From an uncultured Alphaproteobacteria bacterium (GTDB taxonomy: Bacteria; Pseudomonadota; Alphaproteobacteria; HIMB59; GCA-002718135): a DNA stretch of 62,323 bases. This document shows positions 8,578 through 17,298 of this stretch, piece by piece. Location of the stretch: positions 1 to 62,323 of the forward strand of contig CACIIL010000004.1 of the NCBI GenBank assembly GCA_902586695.1, written 5' to 3'. The notes beneath the pieces were generated by a model. The model worked only from the letters and a program-made list of their open reading frames with translations. It was not told where the DNA came from and made no database searches. The position numbers and the translations under genes are program-made. Each line of letters opens with the position of its first letter. Positions within the stretch are counted from its first letter, which is position 1.

Positions 8578-9789
8578 ATGAAAATTAGTTTTAAAAATAT
8601 AAATTTTAATACAGATGTAAATCTTCCTGAAAGTATTGAAAATTTTAATTTAAAAATCAAACATATCTGTAATAATCTTTCAGCACTTAATATAGTCAGA
8701 GATAAGAAATTATTAATACAAACTATTGAGCAAACAGAAAAATTTAAAAAAAATAAAAAAAATTTTGTAATTTTTGGAACTGGAGGCTCAAATCTTGGTG
8801 CTAAAGCTTTAATAAATATTTGTATTAATAAACCAAAAAATATCTTTTTTTTTGATAATATTGATCCTTTATTTTTTCAAAATGAAATAATGAATCTGGA
8901 CATTGAGTATACAGGATTTATAGTTATATCCAAATCTGGCAAAACTCCTGAGACTCTTTCTCAATTAGGATGTATAATAAATATAGCAAAAGAAAAAAAT
9001 ATTTTAGAAATATTATATAAAAACATATTGGTTGTAACAGAATTTAATGAATCACCAATTTATAATTTTGCAAAAAAAAATTCACTTAAACTTTTAGAGC
9101 ACAAAAAAGATATTGGAGGCCGTTATTCAATTTTTTCAAATGTTGGAATGATCCCAGCTGTATTGGCGGGACTAGATGTAAAAAAAATACATCAAGGCGC
9201 ACTTAATGCTATTGATAAAAATGATTTTACAAATTCACTTCAATTTGCACAAATATTTAAATTTTGCTCTTCTAATTTTTTTTCTTTAAATGTTATGATG
9301 ACTTATTCGGATGGATTAAAGTATTTTGGAAAATGGTACCTGCAATTGTGGGCAGAAAGTATCGGTAAGAAAAATAGAGGCGTAACTGCGCTACATTCAA
9401 TTGGTACCACAGATCAACATAGTCAGCTTCAACTTTATTTAGATGGACCAAAAGATAAATTTTTTACTTTTATTAAAAGTAATCATAAAAATAAAGGCCT
9501 AAAAATTGATACTGAGATTATGAAATCAGAATCTGTAAATTATTTAATTAATAAAAAAATGGGAGATTTGATGCATGCTGAGCAAGAAGCTACTATCGAT
9601 ACATTTAAATTAAATAAATTCAAATTTCGTGAAATAATAATAGATAGCATTGATGAGGAATCTATTGGTGCATTGATGGCAAATAGCATAATTGAAACTA
9701 TTGCTTCATGTATCTATTTTAATGTTGATCCATTTGATCAACCCGCAGTTGAGCAAGGAAAAAAATTAACTGAAAAATATTTAAGTTAA
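8578..9789 (+). CDS. pgi: Glucose-6-phosphate isomerase
   Basis: A 403-residue divergent phosphoglucose isomerase interconverting glucose 6-phosphate and fructose 6-phosphate in the cytoplasm. Sugar-phosphate binding motifs are clear: FGTGGSNLGAKAL (about 64-76), VISKSGKTPETL, GGRYSIFSNVG with the arginine of the active site, and ALHSIGTTDQHSQLQLYLDG. The C-terminal QPAVEQGKKLTEKYL carries the expected lysine. It is shorter than the 540-residue E. coli form but resembles shorter bacterial Pgi proteins. It follows the lipoprotein gene by 8 bp and its stop overlaps the convergent rsmD gene by four bases. Confidence 0.9.
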   Translation: MKISFKNINFNTDVNLPESIENFNLKIKHICNNLSALNIVRDKKLLIQTIEQTEKFKKNKKNFVIFGTGGSNLGAKALINICINKPKNIFFFDNIDPLFFQNEIMNLDIEYTGFIVISKSGKTPETLSQLGCIINIAKEKNILEILYKNILVVTEFNESPIYNFAKKNSLKLLEHKKDIGGRYSIFSNVGMIPAVLAGLDVKKIHQGALNAIDKNDFTNSLQFAQIFKFCSSNFFSLNVMMTYSDGLKYFGKWYLQLWAESIGKKNRGVTALHSIGTTDQHSQLQLYLDGPKDKFFTFIKSNHKNKGLKIDTEIMKSESVNYLINKKMGDLMHAEQEATIDTFKLNKFKFREIIIDSIDEESIGALMANSIIETIASCIYFNVDPFDQPAVEQGKKLTEKYLS

Positions 9790-10346
9790 TTTAGAAATAA
9801 AATTTTGGTCTTTCCATAAATTTTTTCTTTATAAAAATTTAATTCTTTAGGAATTAATACCTTTTCATTTTTGCTTGTTTCTATTATTATTAAGGTGTTT
9901 TTTGATTTAATTTTATTTTCTAAAATTTTTATTAAAATTAAACTAATATTTTCTTTTTTGTAAGGTGGGTCTATAAAAATAATCGAAGGTTTAATTTCAA
10001 ATGTTCTATCGAGACCAATAATTGCTTTTTCAAATATAATTTCATATTCGTTATCCTTACATATTTTTTTACAGTTATTTTCTAAAATTCTAACTACACT
10101 ACTATTATTTTCAATAAAATAAGATTTTTTTATACCTCTTGAAATTGCTTCTAGTCCAACTAATCCTGATCCCGCAAAGATATCAATAATTGATTTATTG
10201 TTGTATATTTCAATTGAGTTTTTTATTGCATAACTTTCGACTATTGAAAATATAGCCTCTCTTTTTATTGCTGATGTCGGTCTAACGAAATTATTTGGTA
10301 TTGCTAATTTTGTTCTTTTATATTTGCCACCTGTTATATTAGACAT
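9786..10346 (-). CDS. rsmD: 16S rRNA (guanine(966)-N2)-methyltransferase RsmD
   Basis: A 186-residue SAM-dependent methyltransferase that modifies a guanine in the 30S subunit. The N-terminal VRPTSAIKREAIFSI pattern, the SAM-binding IDIFAGSGLVGLEAISRG and the catalytic IIFIDPPYKKE (DPPY) are diagnostic. Length is normal. The start overlaps the end of the upstream pseudouridine synthase by 8 bp, forming a C26 amidotransferase - rluB-like - rsmD minus-strand operon; the pairing of an RsuA/RluB enzyme with RsmD is common in alphaproteobacteria. Confidence 0.93.
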   Translation of the reverse strand: MSNITGGKYKRTKLAIPNNFVRPTSAIKREAIFSIVESYAIKNSIEIYNNKSIIDIFAGSGLVGLEAISRGIKKSYFIENNSSVVRILENNCKKICKDNEYEIIFEKAIIGLDRTFEIKPSIIFIDPPYKKENISLILIKILENKIKSKNTLIIIETSKNEKVLIPKELNFYKEKIYGKTKILFLN

Positions 10347-11028
10347 TTTCTTTAACTTTAATTTCCTCTATTTGTCCTTTTTTTAAATTTCCAAGTTTAT
10401 ATGGCCCATATTGTATTCTAATTAGTTTTACAATTTGCCATGAAAAAAATTTGCAAATATTTCTAATTTCGCGATTTTTACCTTCTTTGAGTTTAACAAT
10501 TAACCAAGTAAAATTCTTATTTGATTTTTCGTTCTTTATTTTGATCTTTTCATAGACCACATTTTTTATTTTTATTCCCTTATTAATACTGAAAATATGT
10601 TTTTTTTCTATTTCACCTCTTATACAAACTCTATAAGTTCTTTCATAACCCTTGATAGGCAATTCTAGAGTTCTAGAGTAATCCCCATTATTTGTTAAAA
10701 GAAGAAGTCCTTCACTCATATAATCTAAGCGTCCAATGCTAATCATTCTTGGATACTCTTTTGGAATTAAATCAAATATTTTCTTTCTATTATGCTCATC
10801 TTTTGTTGAACAAATAAATTTTATTGGTTTATAAATTTTCCATAACCTTATTGTATCATTAAGTGTTATTATTTTTTTACCAACAGTTATTTTATCTATT
10901 GCATTTACAGTTTCACTTGGATGAACACATAAGTTATTATTTATTTTAACCATTTTATTTAAAATGAGTTTTTCAGCTTCTCTTCGAGAACATAGTCCTG
11001 CATTTGCTAAAAATTTTGCTATCCTCAT
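10339..11028 (-). CDS. rluB: RsuA/RluB-family rRNA pseudouridine synthase
   Basis: Converts a uridine of rRNA to pseudouridine. An S4 RNA-binding domain at the N-terminus (MRIAKFLANAGLCSRREAEK) is followed by the catalytic domain with GRLDYMSEGLLLLTNNGD, which holds the catalytic aspartate. The start at 11028 was chosen over 11040 because it gives the usual MRIxKxLAxAG N-terminus and a typical ATGA overlap with the upstream amidotransferase. The family is certain; RluB (23S rRNA U2605) rather than RsuA is the likely subtype by context with rsmD. Confidence 0.88.
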   Translation of the reverse strand: MRIAKFLANAGLCSRREAEKLILNKMVKINNNLCVHPSETVNAIDKITVGKKIITLNDTIRLWKIYKPIKFICSTKDEHNRKKIFDLIPKEYPRMISIGRLDYMSEGLLLLTNNGDYSRTLELPIKGYERTYRVCIRGEIEKKHIFSINKGIKIKNVVYEKIKIKNEKSNKNFTWLIVKLKEGKNREIRNICKFFSWQIVKLIRIQYGPYKLGNLKKGQIEEIKVKENV

Positions 11029-11735
11029 TTTATAGTGCATTTTACAAAATCCTGGATTATAGCAACGTCAGATTTAGTAATTAAAAATTCGGGATGCCAT
11101 TGTACACCAATACACCAGGGGTGCTTGATGTGTTCTATAGCCTCAATAACTCCATCAGGTGCTAAAGCAGACGAAACAAAATTTTTACCTAGCTTATTAA
11201 CTGACTGATGATGAGCGCTATTAACTTTGATTTTGTTTTTTTTAGTTATATTATAAATTTTTGAATTTGTTTTTAATATTATTTCATGACTGACTTCATT
11301 TCTTGGATTAATTTGCTCATGTTTTATTTCAGTTACTATTGATTGATTAATATCTTGGATTAAATCACCTCCTGTAGCTATATTCATCAATTGTTCACCT
11401 CCACATATACCTAAAATAGGTTTTGATGTTTCAAGAAACTTTTTAAATATATCAATTTCAAAATTTGTTCTATTGTCTTTAATTTTTCTGGAACCTTTAT
11501 CAGACTCTGAATATAAGCTAGGATTTATATCAAAATTGCCTCCTGTAATTACCAAACCATCTAACATTTTAAGTAGAACATCATTTACTGAATTTTGATG
11601 AAATAATGGAAAAGGTATAGCGCCAAATTTATATAGACAATTTAAATAGTTTTCTCTTATGGCATACCAAGGAAATTTAGAGTATCCCCCATTATTTTCA
11701 AAATCTAATGTAATACCTATGATTGGATTTTTCAT
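11025..11735 (-). CDS. Peptidase C26 / gamma-glutamyl-GABA hydrolase-like amidotransferase
   Basis: A 236-residue class I glutamine-amidotransferase-fold hydrolase (PuuD-like). The nucleophile cysteine is in PILGICGGEQLMNIATGG, and the histidine and glutamate of the triad are in GVQWHPEF; HHQSVNKLG is also typical of the C26 group. Such enzymes cleave gamma-glutamyl bonds, for example gamma-glutamyl-GABA in putrescine degradation, but no other putrescine gene is near, so the substrate is open. It is the first gene of the minus-strand rluB-rsmD operon and is divergent from tadA with only 36 bp between them. Confidence 0.8.
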   Translation of the reverse strand: MKNPIIGITLDFENNGGYSKFPWYAIRENYLNCLYKFGAIPFPLFHQNSVNDVLLKMLDGLVITGGNFDINPSLYSESDKGSRKIKDNRTNFEIDIFKKFLETSKPILGICGGEQLMNIATGGDLIQDINQSIVTEIKHEQINPRNEVSHEIILKTNSKIYNITKKNKIKVNSAHHQSVNKLGKNFVSSALAPDGVIEAIEHIKHPWCIGVQWHPEFLITKSDVAIIQDFVKCTIK

Positions 11736-11771
11736 AAAATGATAATATAATTTTATTTAGATATTTACTAT

Positions 11772-12221
11772 ATGAACATTGATTATTTTATGAGTGAGGC
11801 AATTAAAGAAGCTAAATTTGCTTTTGATAATGATGAAGTGCCAGTTGGGGGGATATTAGTTGATAATAATACAAATGAAATAATTGAAAGAAGTTATAAT
11901 AAGATTAATAAAGAGCAAAATGCTATTTTCCATTGTGAAATAAACTTAATTATTAATGCTTGTAAAAAATTATCTCAAAAATATTTAAATGATACTGTAA
12001 TGTTTGTAACACTTGAACCTTGTATGATGTGTGCATGTGCTATTAGTGAAGTCCATATTAAAAAATTATATTTTGGAGCATATGATGAAAAAAATAGAGG
12101 TATAGAAAATAATAAATTTAAATTAATAAGAGAAAATACTTTTAAAACAGAGATCTATGGAGGTATAATGGAAAATGATTGTAAAAAATTATTAAAGAAT
12201 TTTTTTAAAAAATTGAGATAA
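11772..12221 (+). CDS. tadA: tRNA adenosine(34) deaminase
   Basis: A 149-residue zinc deaminase that converts A34 of tRNA-Arg(ACG) to inosine. The zinc and catalytic residues are H54 and E56 in FHCEINLI and C84/C87 in PCMMC. HCE in place of the usual HAE is a mild deviation and keeps the catalytic glutamate. Deaminases of this size could also be guanine deaminases, but the PCMMCACAI pattern and N-terminal AIKEAKFAFDNDEVPVGGI fit TadA. Its stop overlaps the xseA start by one base. Confidence 0.88.
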   Translation: MNIDYFMSEAIKEAKFAFDNDEVPVGGILVDNNTNEIIERSYNKINKEQNAIFHCEINLIINACKKLSQKYLNDTVMFVTLEPCMMCACAISEVHIKKLYFGAYDEKNRGIENNKFKLIRENTFKTEIYGGIMENDCKKLLKNFFKKLR

Positions 12222-13552
12222 TGAATTTAAATTTAAATATACCAGAATATGGTGTTACTCAATTTAATAAAGCACTTAAGAACTTAATAGAAGATCATTT
12301 TAGCTATGTTAGAATAAAAGGTGAGATATCAGAATTACGTGTTGCAACAAAGGGTCAGATTTATATAACTCTTAAAGATAAAACATCAATTTTAAGTGCT
12401 GTAGTTTGGGAACAAAAAAAAAGAGCACTGACATTTGAACCAGAGACAGGTATGGAAGTAATTTTAACAGGTAGAGTTACCACTTGGTCAAAATTTAAAA
12501 CAACCTACCAAATAGATGTAGAAAAAATAGAGATAGCAGGAGAAGGTGCATTATTAAAAATAATTGAGGAAAGAAAGAAAAGATTAAAGAAAAAAGGATA
12601 TTTTGAAGAATCAAATAAGAAAAGCATTCCTTATTTACCATCTAGAATTGGTGTTATTACTTCGCCAACAGGATCAGTTATCTATGATATAATCAATAGA
12701 ATTTCTGATCGTTTTAAAACCCCTATAGATTTATGGCCTGTTTCTGTTCAAGGGGCAGATGCACCTAAAAATATTATTGAAGCAATTATGGGATTTAATA
12801 ATTTATTAAAAATAAAACCTGATGTAATAATTATTGCTAGAGGTGGGGGTAGTACTGAAGATTTGATGGCATTTAATGATGAAAAACTTGCAGAATGTGT
12901 AAGCATGTCAAAAATACCAATTATTTCTGCAGTTGGTCATGAAACAGACACCACTATAATAGATCTTGTATCAGACTTACGTGCTTCTACACCAACAGCA
13001 GCAGCTGAACTAGTTGTGCCAGTAAAATCTGAACTTATAAGTATAATTAAAAATTTAAATCAGAGAATGACTTTTGGAATAGAGAATATTTATAAAGAAC
13101 ATTCTGCGAAAGTTAAAAATTTAATTTCCTTAATTAAAACACCACAACAAATCATTGATTCATTTAAAGAACAACTTAGTTTTATTGATCTAGGTTTAAA
13201 AAGAATTATTAAAAATAGTATAAAAATAGCTTCTAGAGATCTTATGGCTTTATTTGGTAAATTAAAAATTCCTAATGATTTAATTAAATTAAAAAAATCA
13301 AACATAGATAACTTTAATAAAGTTTTAGATGCATCAATTAAGAGAGAATTTATTAAAAATAGAGAAAAATATATTAATTTTCTAAGATTAATAGAGACTA
13401 ACTCAATCCACTCAAATCTTAAAAAGGGTTATTCTATTTTATCTAAAAATAAAAAAATAATAAATAATTCAAAATATATAAATGAAAATGACAACTTAAG
13501 TGTGAGATTAATTGATAAATCTATAGAGATTAAAGTTAAAAAAATTAACTAA
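12221..13552 (+). CDS. xseA: Exodeoxyribonuclease VII large subunit
   Basis: A 443-residue catalytic subunit of the single-strand-specific exonuclease VII. An N-terminal OB-fold (FSYVRIKGEISELRVATKGQIYITL) precedes the catalytic domain with IGVITSPTGSVIYDI, ARGGGSTEDLMAFNDE and SAVGHETDTTIIDLVSDLRA, followed by a long helical region and a C-terminal KKGYSIL segment. Length is normal. No xseB is present in the window. The last codons overlap the convergent lpxL-type gene by 8 bp. Confidence 0.95.
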   Translation: MNLNLNIPEYGVTQFNKALKNLIEDHFSYVRIKGEISELRVATKGQIYITLKDKTSILSAVVWEQKKRALTFEPETGMEVILTGRVTTWSKFKTTYQIDVEKIEIAGEGALLKIIEERKKRLKKKGYFEESNKKSIPYLPSRIGVITSPTGSVIYDIINRISDRFKTPIDLWPVSVQGADAPKNIIEAIMGFNNLLKIKPDVIIIARGGGSTEDLMAFNDEKLAECVSMSKIPIISAVGHETDTTIIDLVSDLRASTPTAAAELVVPVKSELISIIKNLNQRMTFGIENIYKEHSAKVKNLISLIKTPQQIIDSFKEQLSFIDLGLKRIIKNSIKIASRDLMALFGKLKIPNDLIKLKKSNIDNFNKVLDASIKREFIKNREKYINFLRLIETNSIHSNLKKGYSILSKNKKIINNSKYINENDNLSVRLIDKSIEIKVKKIN

Positions 13553-14420
13553 ATCGTTTATGTTGCCAAAGCCAGTTTTGAGGATTTTCTCTAATCCATT
13601 GTTCGATTATAGTATTAATCTCAAGCATTTTTTTGTCATCAGTTATGTTAATATTATTATGCTCAATAGGTTCCTGAAAAGTTATTTGAAATTTATTGTT
13701 AGGTAAGCGAATATTTTTCATTGGAACTATTTTTAAGTTATATTTTCTTGCTATTTTTAAAAAACCAGTTTGTGTTTTTACTTTTCTTCCAAAAAAATCA
13801 ACTAGATTTCCCGCAGAGTCTTTTTGATCAACCAACAAAAAAATATTTTTGTTATTAATAACACCATCTAGTATCTCTCTAGCACTTACTTTGCCCTTTG
13901 GTGTGTAAAAACTATTTTTACTTTTTAGAGCTTCTGTTCTTTTATTATAAATGTATTTATCGAAGAACTTATTATTTATGTGTCTATATATTGCTCCAAT
14001 TTTAAATCCTTTATGATCTAAAAAAGGTACACAAATCTCCCAATTACTTGAATGAATACTAAAAAAAATTGATGGAGAAGAGTTTTTTTTAATTTTTTCC
14101 AGTATGCTTAAACCCTTTATTTCTATAGATTTCTCATCATTAATTATTTTATTTAAATGAGTTATTTCAAATAGATTCTTTCCTAAGTTTATCCAACTAT
14201 TTTTAATAATTAACTTAATTTCTTTGTCATTTAAATTTGGAAAAACAATTTTACAGTTTTTTTTTGCAATAGAATTGTATTTTGAAAATTTTCCTAAAAA
14301 TAAAAAAGTGTTACTAATAATTTTTAAGGATATTGACTTTGGCAATAGTTGGAGTACCATTATAATAATTCTGAATAAAAAATATTCAGCAAGATATCTA
14401 AAAGAAATTAAATTATTCAT
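13545..14420 (-). CDS. lpxL: Lipid A biosynthesis lauroyl/myristoyl acyltransferase
   Basis: A 291-residue LpxL/HtrB-family acyltransferase that adds a secondary acyl chain to lipid A on the inner face of the inner membrane. There is an N-terminal hydrophobic segment and the catalytic HSSNWE motif (H-x4-E), with a later LVDQKDSAGNLVDFFGRK region typical of the family. It is the last gene of the ubiA-msbA-DUF374-waaA-lpxK-lpxL operon and overlaps lpxK by one base. Whether the donor is lauroyl, myristoyl or a very long chain cannot be told. Confidence 0.88.
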   Translation of the reverse strand: MNNLISFRYLAEYFLFRIIIMVLQLLPKSISLKIISNTFLFLGKFSKYNSIAKKNCKIVFPNLNDKEIKLIIKNSWINLGKNLFEITHLNKIINDEKSIEIKGLSILEKIKKNSSPSIFFSIHSSNWEICVPFLDHKGFKIGAIYRHINNKFFDKYIYNKRTEALKSKNSFYTPKGKVSAREILDGVINNKNIFLLVDQKDSAGNLVDFFGRKVKTQTGFLKIARKYNLKIVPMKNIRLPNNKFQITFQEPIEHNNINITDDKKMLEINTIIEQWIRENPQNWLWQHKRFS

Positions 14421-15412
14421 TAACTATTAATTTTATTTTCAATTACATTAGATAATATTTCAAGTAACAATTTTTCATCATCAAGTTGAATAAAACCATC
14501 AATTGTTCTTACTAAGGATCTAAAAGATTTTGGAATTCTGACCATATCTTTTTTTGTTGTTACAAGTATTGATTTATTTTTGTTTGCTATTTCAGCTAAA
14601 TACAAAAGATCATTTTCACTATAAATATGATGATCTGAATAAGTTATTTCATCAACAATATTTGCTTTTAGTAATTTAAGAGAGTTAAAAAATTTTTCTG
14701 GATAAGCTATTCCAGCAAATGCAGTAATTTTTTGACTTTTTAAAATCAAATCATCCTCTTTAATTTTAAAGTTAGCACCAATGATTGGTATATGTTTAGG
14801 TATTTTTTCTTTAACTGAATCTGATATTTTTCCAATTGTTATAACTAAATTAGTTCTTGATAAACCTCTACTAATACTTTCTCTCAAAGGACCCGCAGGT
14901 ATTACTCTTTTATTTCCAAATCCTTGTTCTCCATTTATCACGATAATAGAAAAATCTTTTTGAAGATTTGGGTTTTGAAAACCATCATCCATTACAATAC
15001 AATCAGCCCCATTTCCAATTGCAAGTTCAAATGATTTATTTCTATCAAGTCCAATCCAAGTAGGTGCAATTTCAGATAATAATAATGGTTCATCACCTAC
15101 GCTTTTTGGAGAATGCCAATCTTTCACTAGTGTATTATTTTTTTCAAGACCTCCATATCCTTTTGAAACAAAATTTGGATTATAACCACCTTCTTTTAGC
15201 ATATTGCCAATTTTTAATGCCACAGGAGTTTTACCCGCACCTCCTATAACAATATTTCCAATACAAATTACTGCAAGTTTAGATTGTTTTTCTTTACCTA
15301 TTAAATTTCTTATTTTTGTACCTAGTCTAAAAAATAATGAAAAGGGGTACAATGAATTTGAAAGAAATGTATCTCTTTTTAGATACCAAAATTTTGGTGC
15401 TTTAAGCATCAT
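14420..15412 (-). CDS. lpxK: Tetraacyldisaccharide 4'-kinase
   Basis: A 330-residue inner-membrane-associated kinase that phosphorylates the 4' position of the lipid A disaccharide. The P-loop is GGAGKTP (57-63) in VICIGNIVIGGAGKTPV, preceded by an N-terminal membrane-anchoring helix; DDGFQNPNL carries the conserved catalytic DDGFQ. It overlaps waaA by 11 bp at its start and lpxL by one base at its end, so it lies within one lipid A operon. Confidence 0.95.
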   Translation of the reverse strand: MMLKAPKFWYLKRDTFLSNSLYPFSLFFRLGTKIRNLIGKEKQSKLAVICIGNIVIGGAGKTPVALKIGNMLKEGGYNPNFVSKGYGGLEKNNTLVKDWHSPKSVGDEPLLLSEIAPTWIGLDRNKSFELAIGNGADCIVMDDGFQNPNLQKDFSIIVINGEQGFGNKRVIPAGPLRESISRGLSRTNLVITIGKISDSVKEKIPKHIPIIGANFKIKEDDLILKSQKITAFAGIAYPEKFFNSLKLLKANIVDEITYSDHHIYSENDLLYLAEIANKNKSILVTTKKDMVRIPKSFRSLVRTIDGFIQLDDEKLLLEILSNVIENKINS

Positions 15413-16634
15413 GTTTTAAAATCTTATTTAAAAAATTTAATAATTTTTCTTCTTCAAAAAAAATTTTGTTTGAAAAAGCAAAAGCATTTTTTTTAAACTT
15501 ATTTGTAAATTTTTTATTTTCAATTAATTCTGAAATTTTTTCTTCAAGTTCTTTTGGCTCATTAATCATTAAACATGAATTACTTTCAATCATATCTTCA
15601 TACACATTCTGCCAATTGAAGACATATGGTCCTGTTATTATAGCACAACTAGCCATAGCAGCTTCAATTGGATTATGCCCACCATTTTTTGTAAAAGATC
15701 CACCTAAAAAAACTATATCACTTTTATAAAAAAATTCATCCATTTTGCCAAAACTATCAACTATCAAAAACTTATATTGATTAATTTTTAGTTTACTATG
15801 ATAGGCAACATCTAATCCTTTTGACTTCAATAAGTTAAAAACCTCTCTTGATCTTTTAGGGTGACGAGGCACTATAATAAAATTACTTTTGGGATATTTT
15901 TTACTAATAGTTTCTAAATAAGGAATAATTAAATTTTCTTCTTCTTTATGAGTACTTGCTATCATTATATTTGTATTTTCTGAAACCTTATATCCAGATA
16001 ATGAATTTTTCTTTTTTGTTAGTTTTAAATTTCCTATATATTCAACATTAACTTTTGAAAGATATTTTATTCTTTGTAAATCATTTTTACTTTGTGCAAA
16101 TATAGCACTAAAAGATTGAGTAATAAAATTGTAGTAGGATGAAAAAAATTTCCATCTATTGAAGGATTTAGGCGAAATTCTTGCATTTAGAAAAACTGAT
16201 TTAATTTTTTTTTCTCTTAACCTCACGATGGTATTAGGCCAAAGATCTGATTCAATCCATATAACCAATTTTGGTTTCCAAGTATTTAAGAAATTATTAA
16301 TCCAGATTAAAATATCATAAGGAGCGAACTGATGAATAATTTTATTTCCATAATTTTTTAACGCGTATTCTGATGCTGTTTTAGTAGTTGTTGTTACCAA
16401 TATACAATATTCTTTATAAAAATTATTAATTAAAAAATCACTTGATTTAAACTCTCCTACGCTAGCAGCATGAATCCAAATAATATCTTTATCATGAAAT
16501 TTTTTATGATTAGTAAAGCCAAATCTTTCTCTAAATCTTTTTTTATCCTCTTTATTTCTTAGCACTCTGATGTATGTATTAATTAGTACAACTGGAATCA
16601 AAAAATATGATATTAAAATATATAACTTATGCAT
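15402..16634 (-). CDS. waaA: 3-deoxy-D-manno-octulosonic acid (Kdo) transferase
   Basis: A 410-residue GT-B glycosyltransferase that adds Kdo from CMP-Kdo to lipid IVA. An N-terminal membrane anchor (LYILISYFLIPVVLINTYIRV) is followed by FRERFGF and IWIHAASVGEF (catalytic glutamate in the SxGE motif), and the C-terminal FLGGSFTKNGGHNPIEAA is diagnostic of KdtA/WaaA. Length is normal. The overlaps of 8 bp upstream and 11 bp downstream place it in the lipid A operon. Confidence 0.95.
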   Translation of the reverse strand: MHKLYILISYFLIPVVLINTYIRVLRNKEDKKRFRERFGFTNHKKFHDKDIIWIHAASVGEFKSSDFLINNFYKEYCILVTTTTKTASEYALKNYGNKIIHQFAPYDILIWINNFLNTWKPKLVIWIESDLWPNTIVRLREKKIKSVFLNARISPKSFNRWKFFSSYYNFITQSFSAIFAQSKNDLQRIKYLSKVNVEYIGNLKLTKKKNSLSGYKVSENTNIMIASTHKEEENLIIPYLETISKKYPKSNFIIVPRHPKRSREVFNLLKSKGLDVAYHSKLKINQYKFLIVDSFGKMDEFFYKSDIVFLGGSFTKNGGHNPIEAAMASCAIITGPYVFNWQNVYEDMIESNSCLMINEPKELEEKISELIENKKFTNKFKKNAFAFSNKIFFEEEKLLNFLNKILKHDA

Positions 16635-17298
16635 CTATTTCTTTTTTAGCTTTATCTATGCAATGATTTATTTGATCTTCCAATATTTTTTTAAAATTTT
16701 CAAGTTCAACTTCATTACAATTTTTAGGAATATTTATCGAATTACCCCAAACAAAGGCACATTTTGCAAAAGGCTTAGTTATTAAAAAAGAATCCCAAGA
16801 CTTTAATTTACTAAATTTAGATGATGCAAATCCAATAGGTATTATAGGTACTTGAGTATTTTTTGAAATCTTAATTATCCCTTCAGATACTTTTTGATTT
16901 GGCCCTCTTGGGCCATCTGGAGTTATTCCTACATAATTAGAATTCTTAAGTAATTTAAATATGGGTTTAAGTGATATTGATTTTTCTACTGATGATGTGG
17001 GTATGTTATTTAGTTTAAAATACTTTCCTATTATAGCACCGAATCTTCCATCACTATGTCCAGAAGCTAAAATATTTATATTATTATCAGACTTCCAGCA
17101 GTAGCTTATCATCATTAATTGACTATGCCAAAAAGCCAATATGAATGGTTGGTTGCTATTCCAGTAAGAATTTGGAGATTCTATATTTTTTTCAATCACA
17201 ACTGATGTAATTTTTACAAATTTTATATATAAAACACATATAAGTGCCAAAAAATGTTGTACTAAAAAATTTTTAATAATTTTTTTTTTAATCTTCAT
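16627..17298 (-). CDS. DUF374 lysophospholipid acyltransferase-family protein
   Basis: About 224 residues with an N-terminal membrane segment and the DUF374 pattern FWHSQLMMISY (near the HxxxxD-type region), LASGHSDGRFGAI and GITPDGPRGP. Family members sit in alphaproteobacterial Kdo/lipid A operons and are presumed acyltransferases acting on lipid A or phospholipid. The start at 17298 (MKIKKKIIKN) is preferred to the upstream ATG at 17346, which would overlap msbA by about 59 bp instead of 11. It lies between msbA and waaA. Confidence 0.85.
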   Translation of the reverse strand: MKIKKKIIKNFLVQHFLALICVLYIKFVKITSVVIEKNIESPNSYWNSNQPFILAFWHSQLMMISYCWKSDNNINILASGHSDGRFGAIIGKYFKLNNIPTSSVEKSISLKPIFKLLKNSNYVGITPDGPRGPNQKVSEGIIKISKNTQVPIIPIGFASSKFSKLKSWDSFLITKPFAKCAFVWGNSINIPKNCNEVELENFKKILEDQINHCIDKAKKEIDA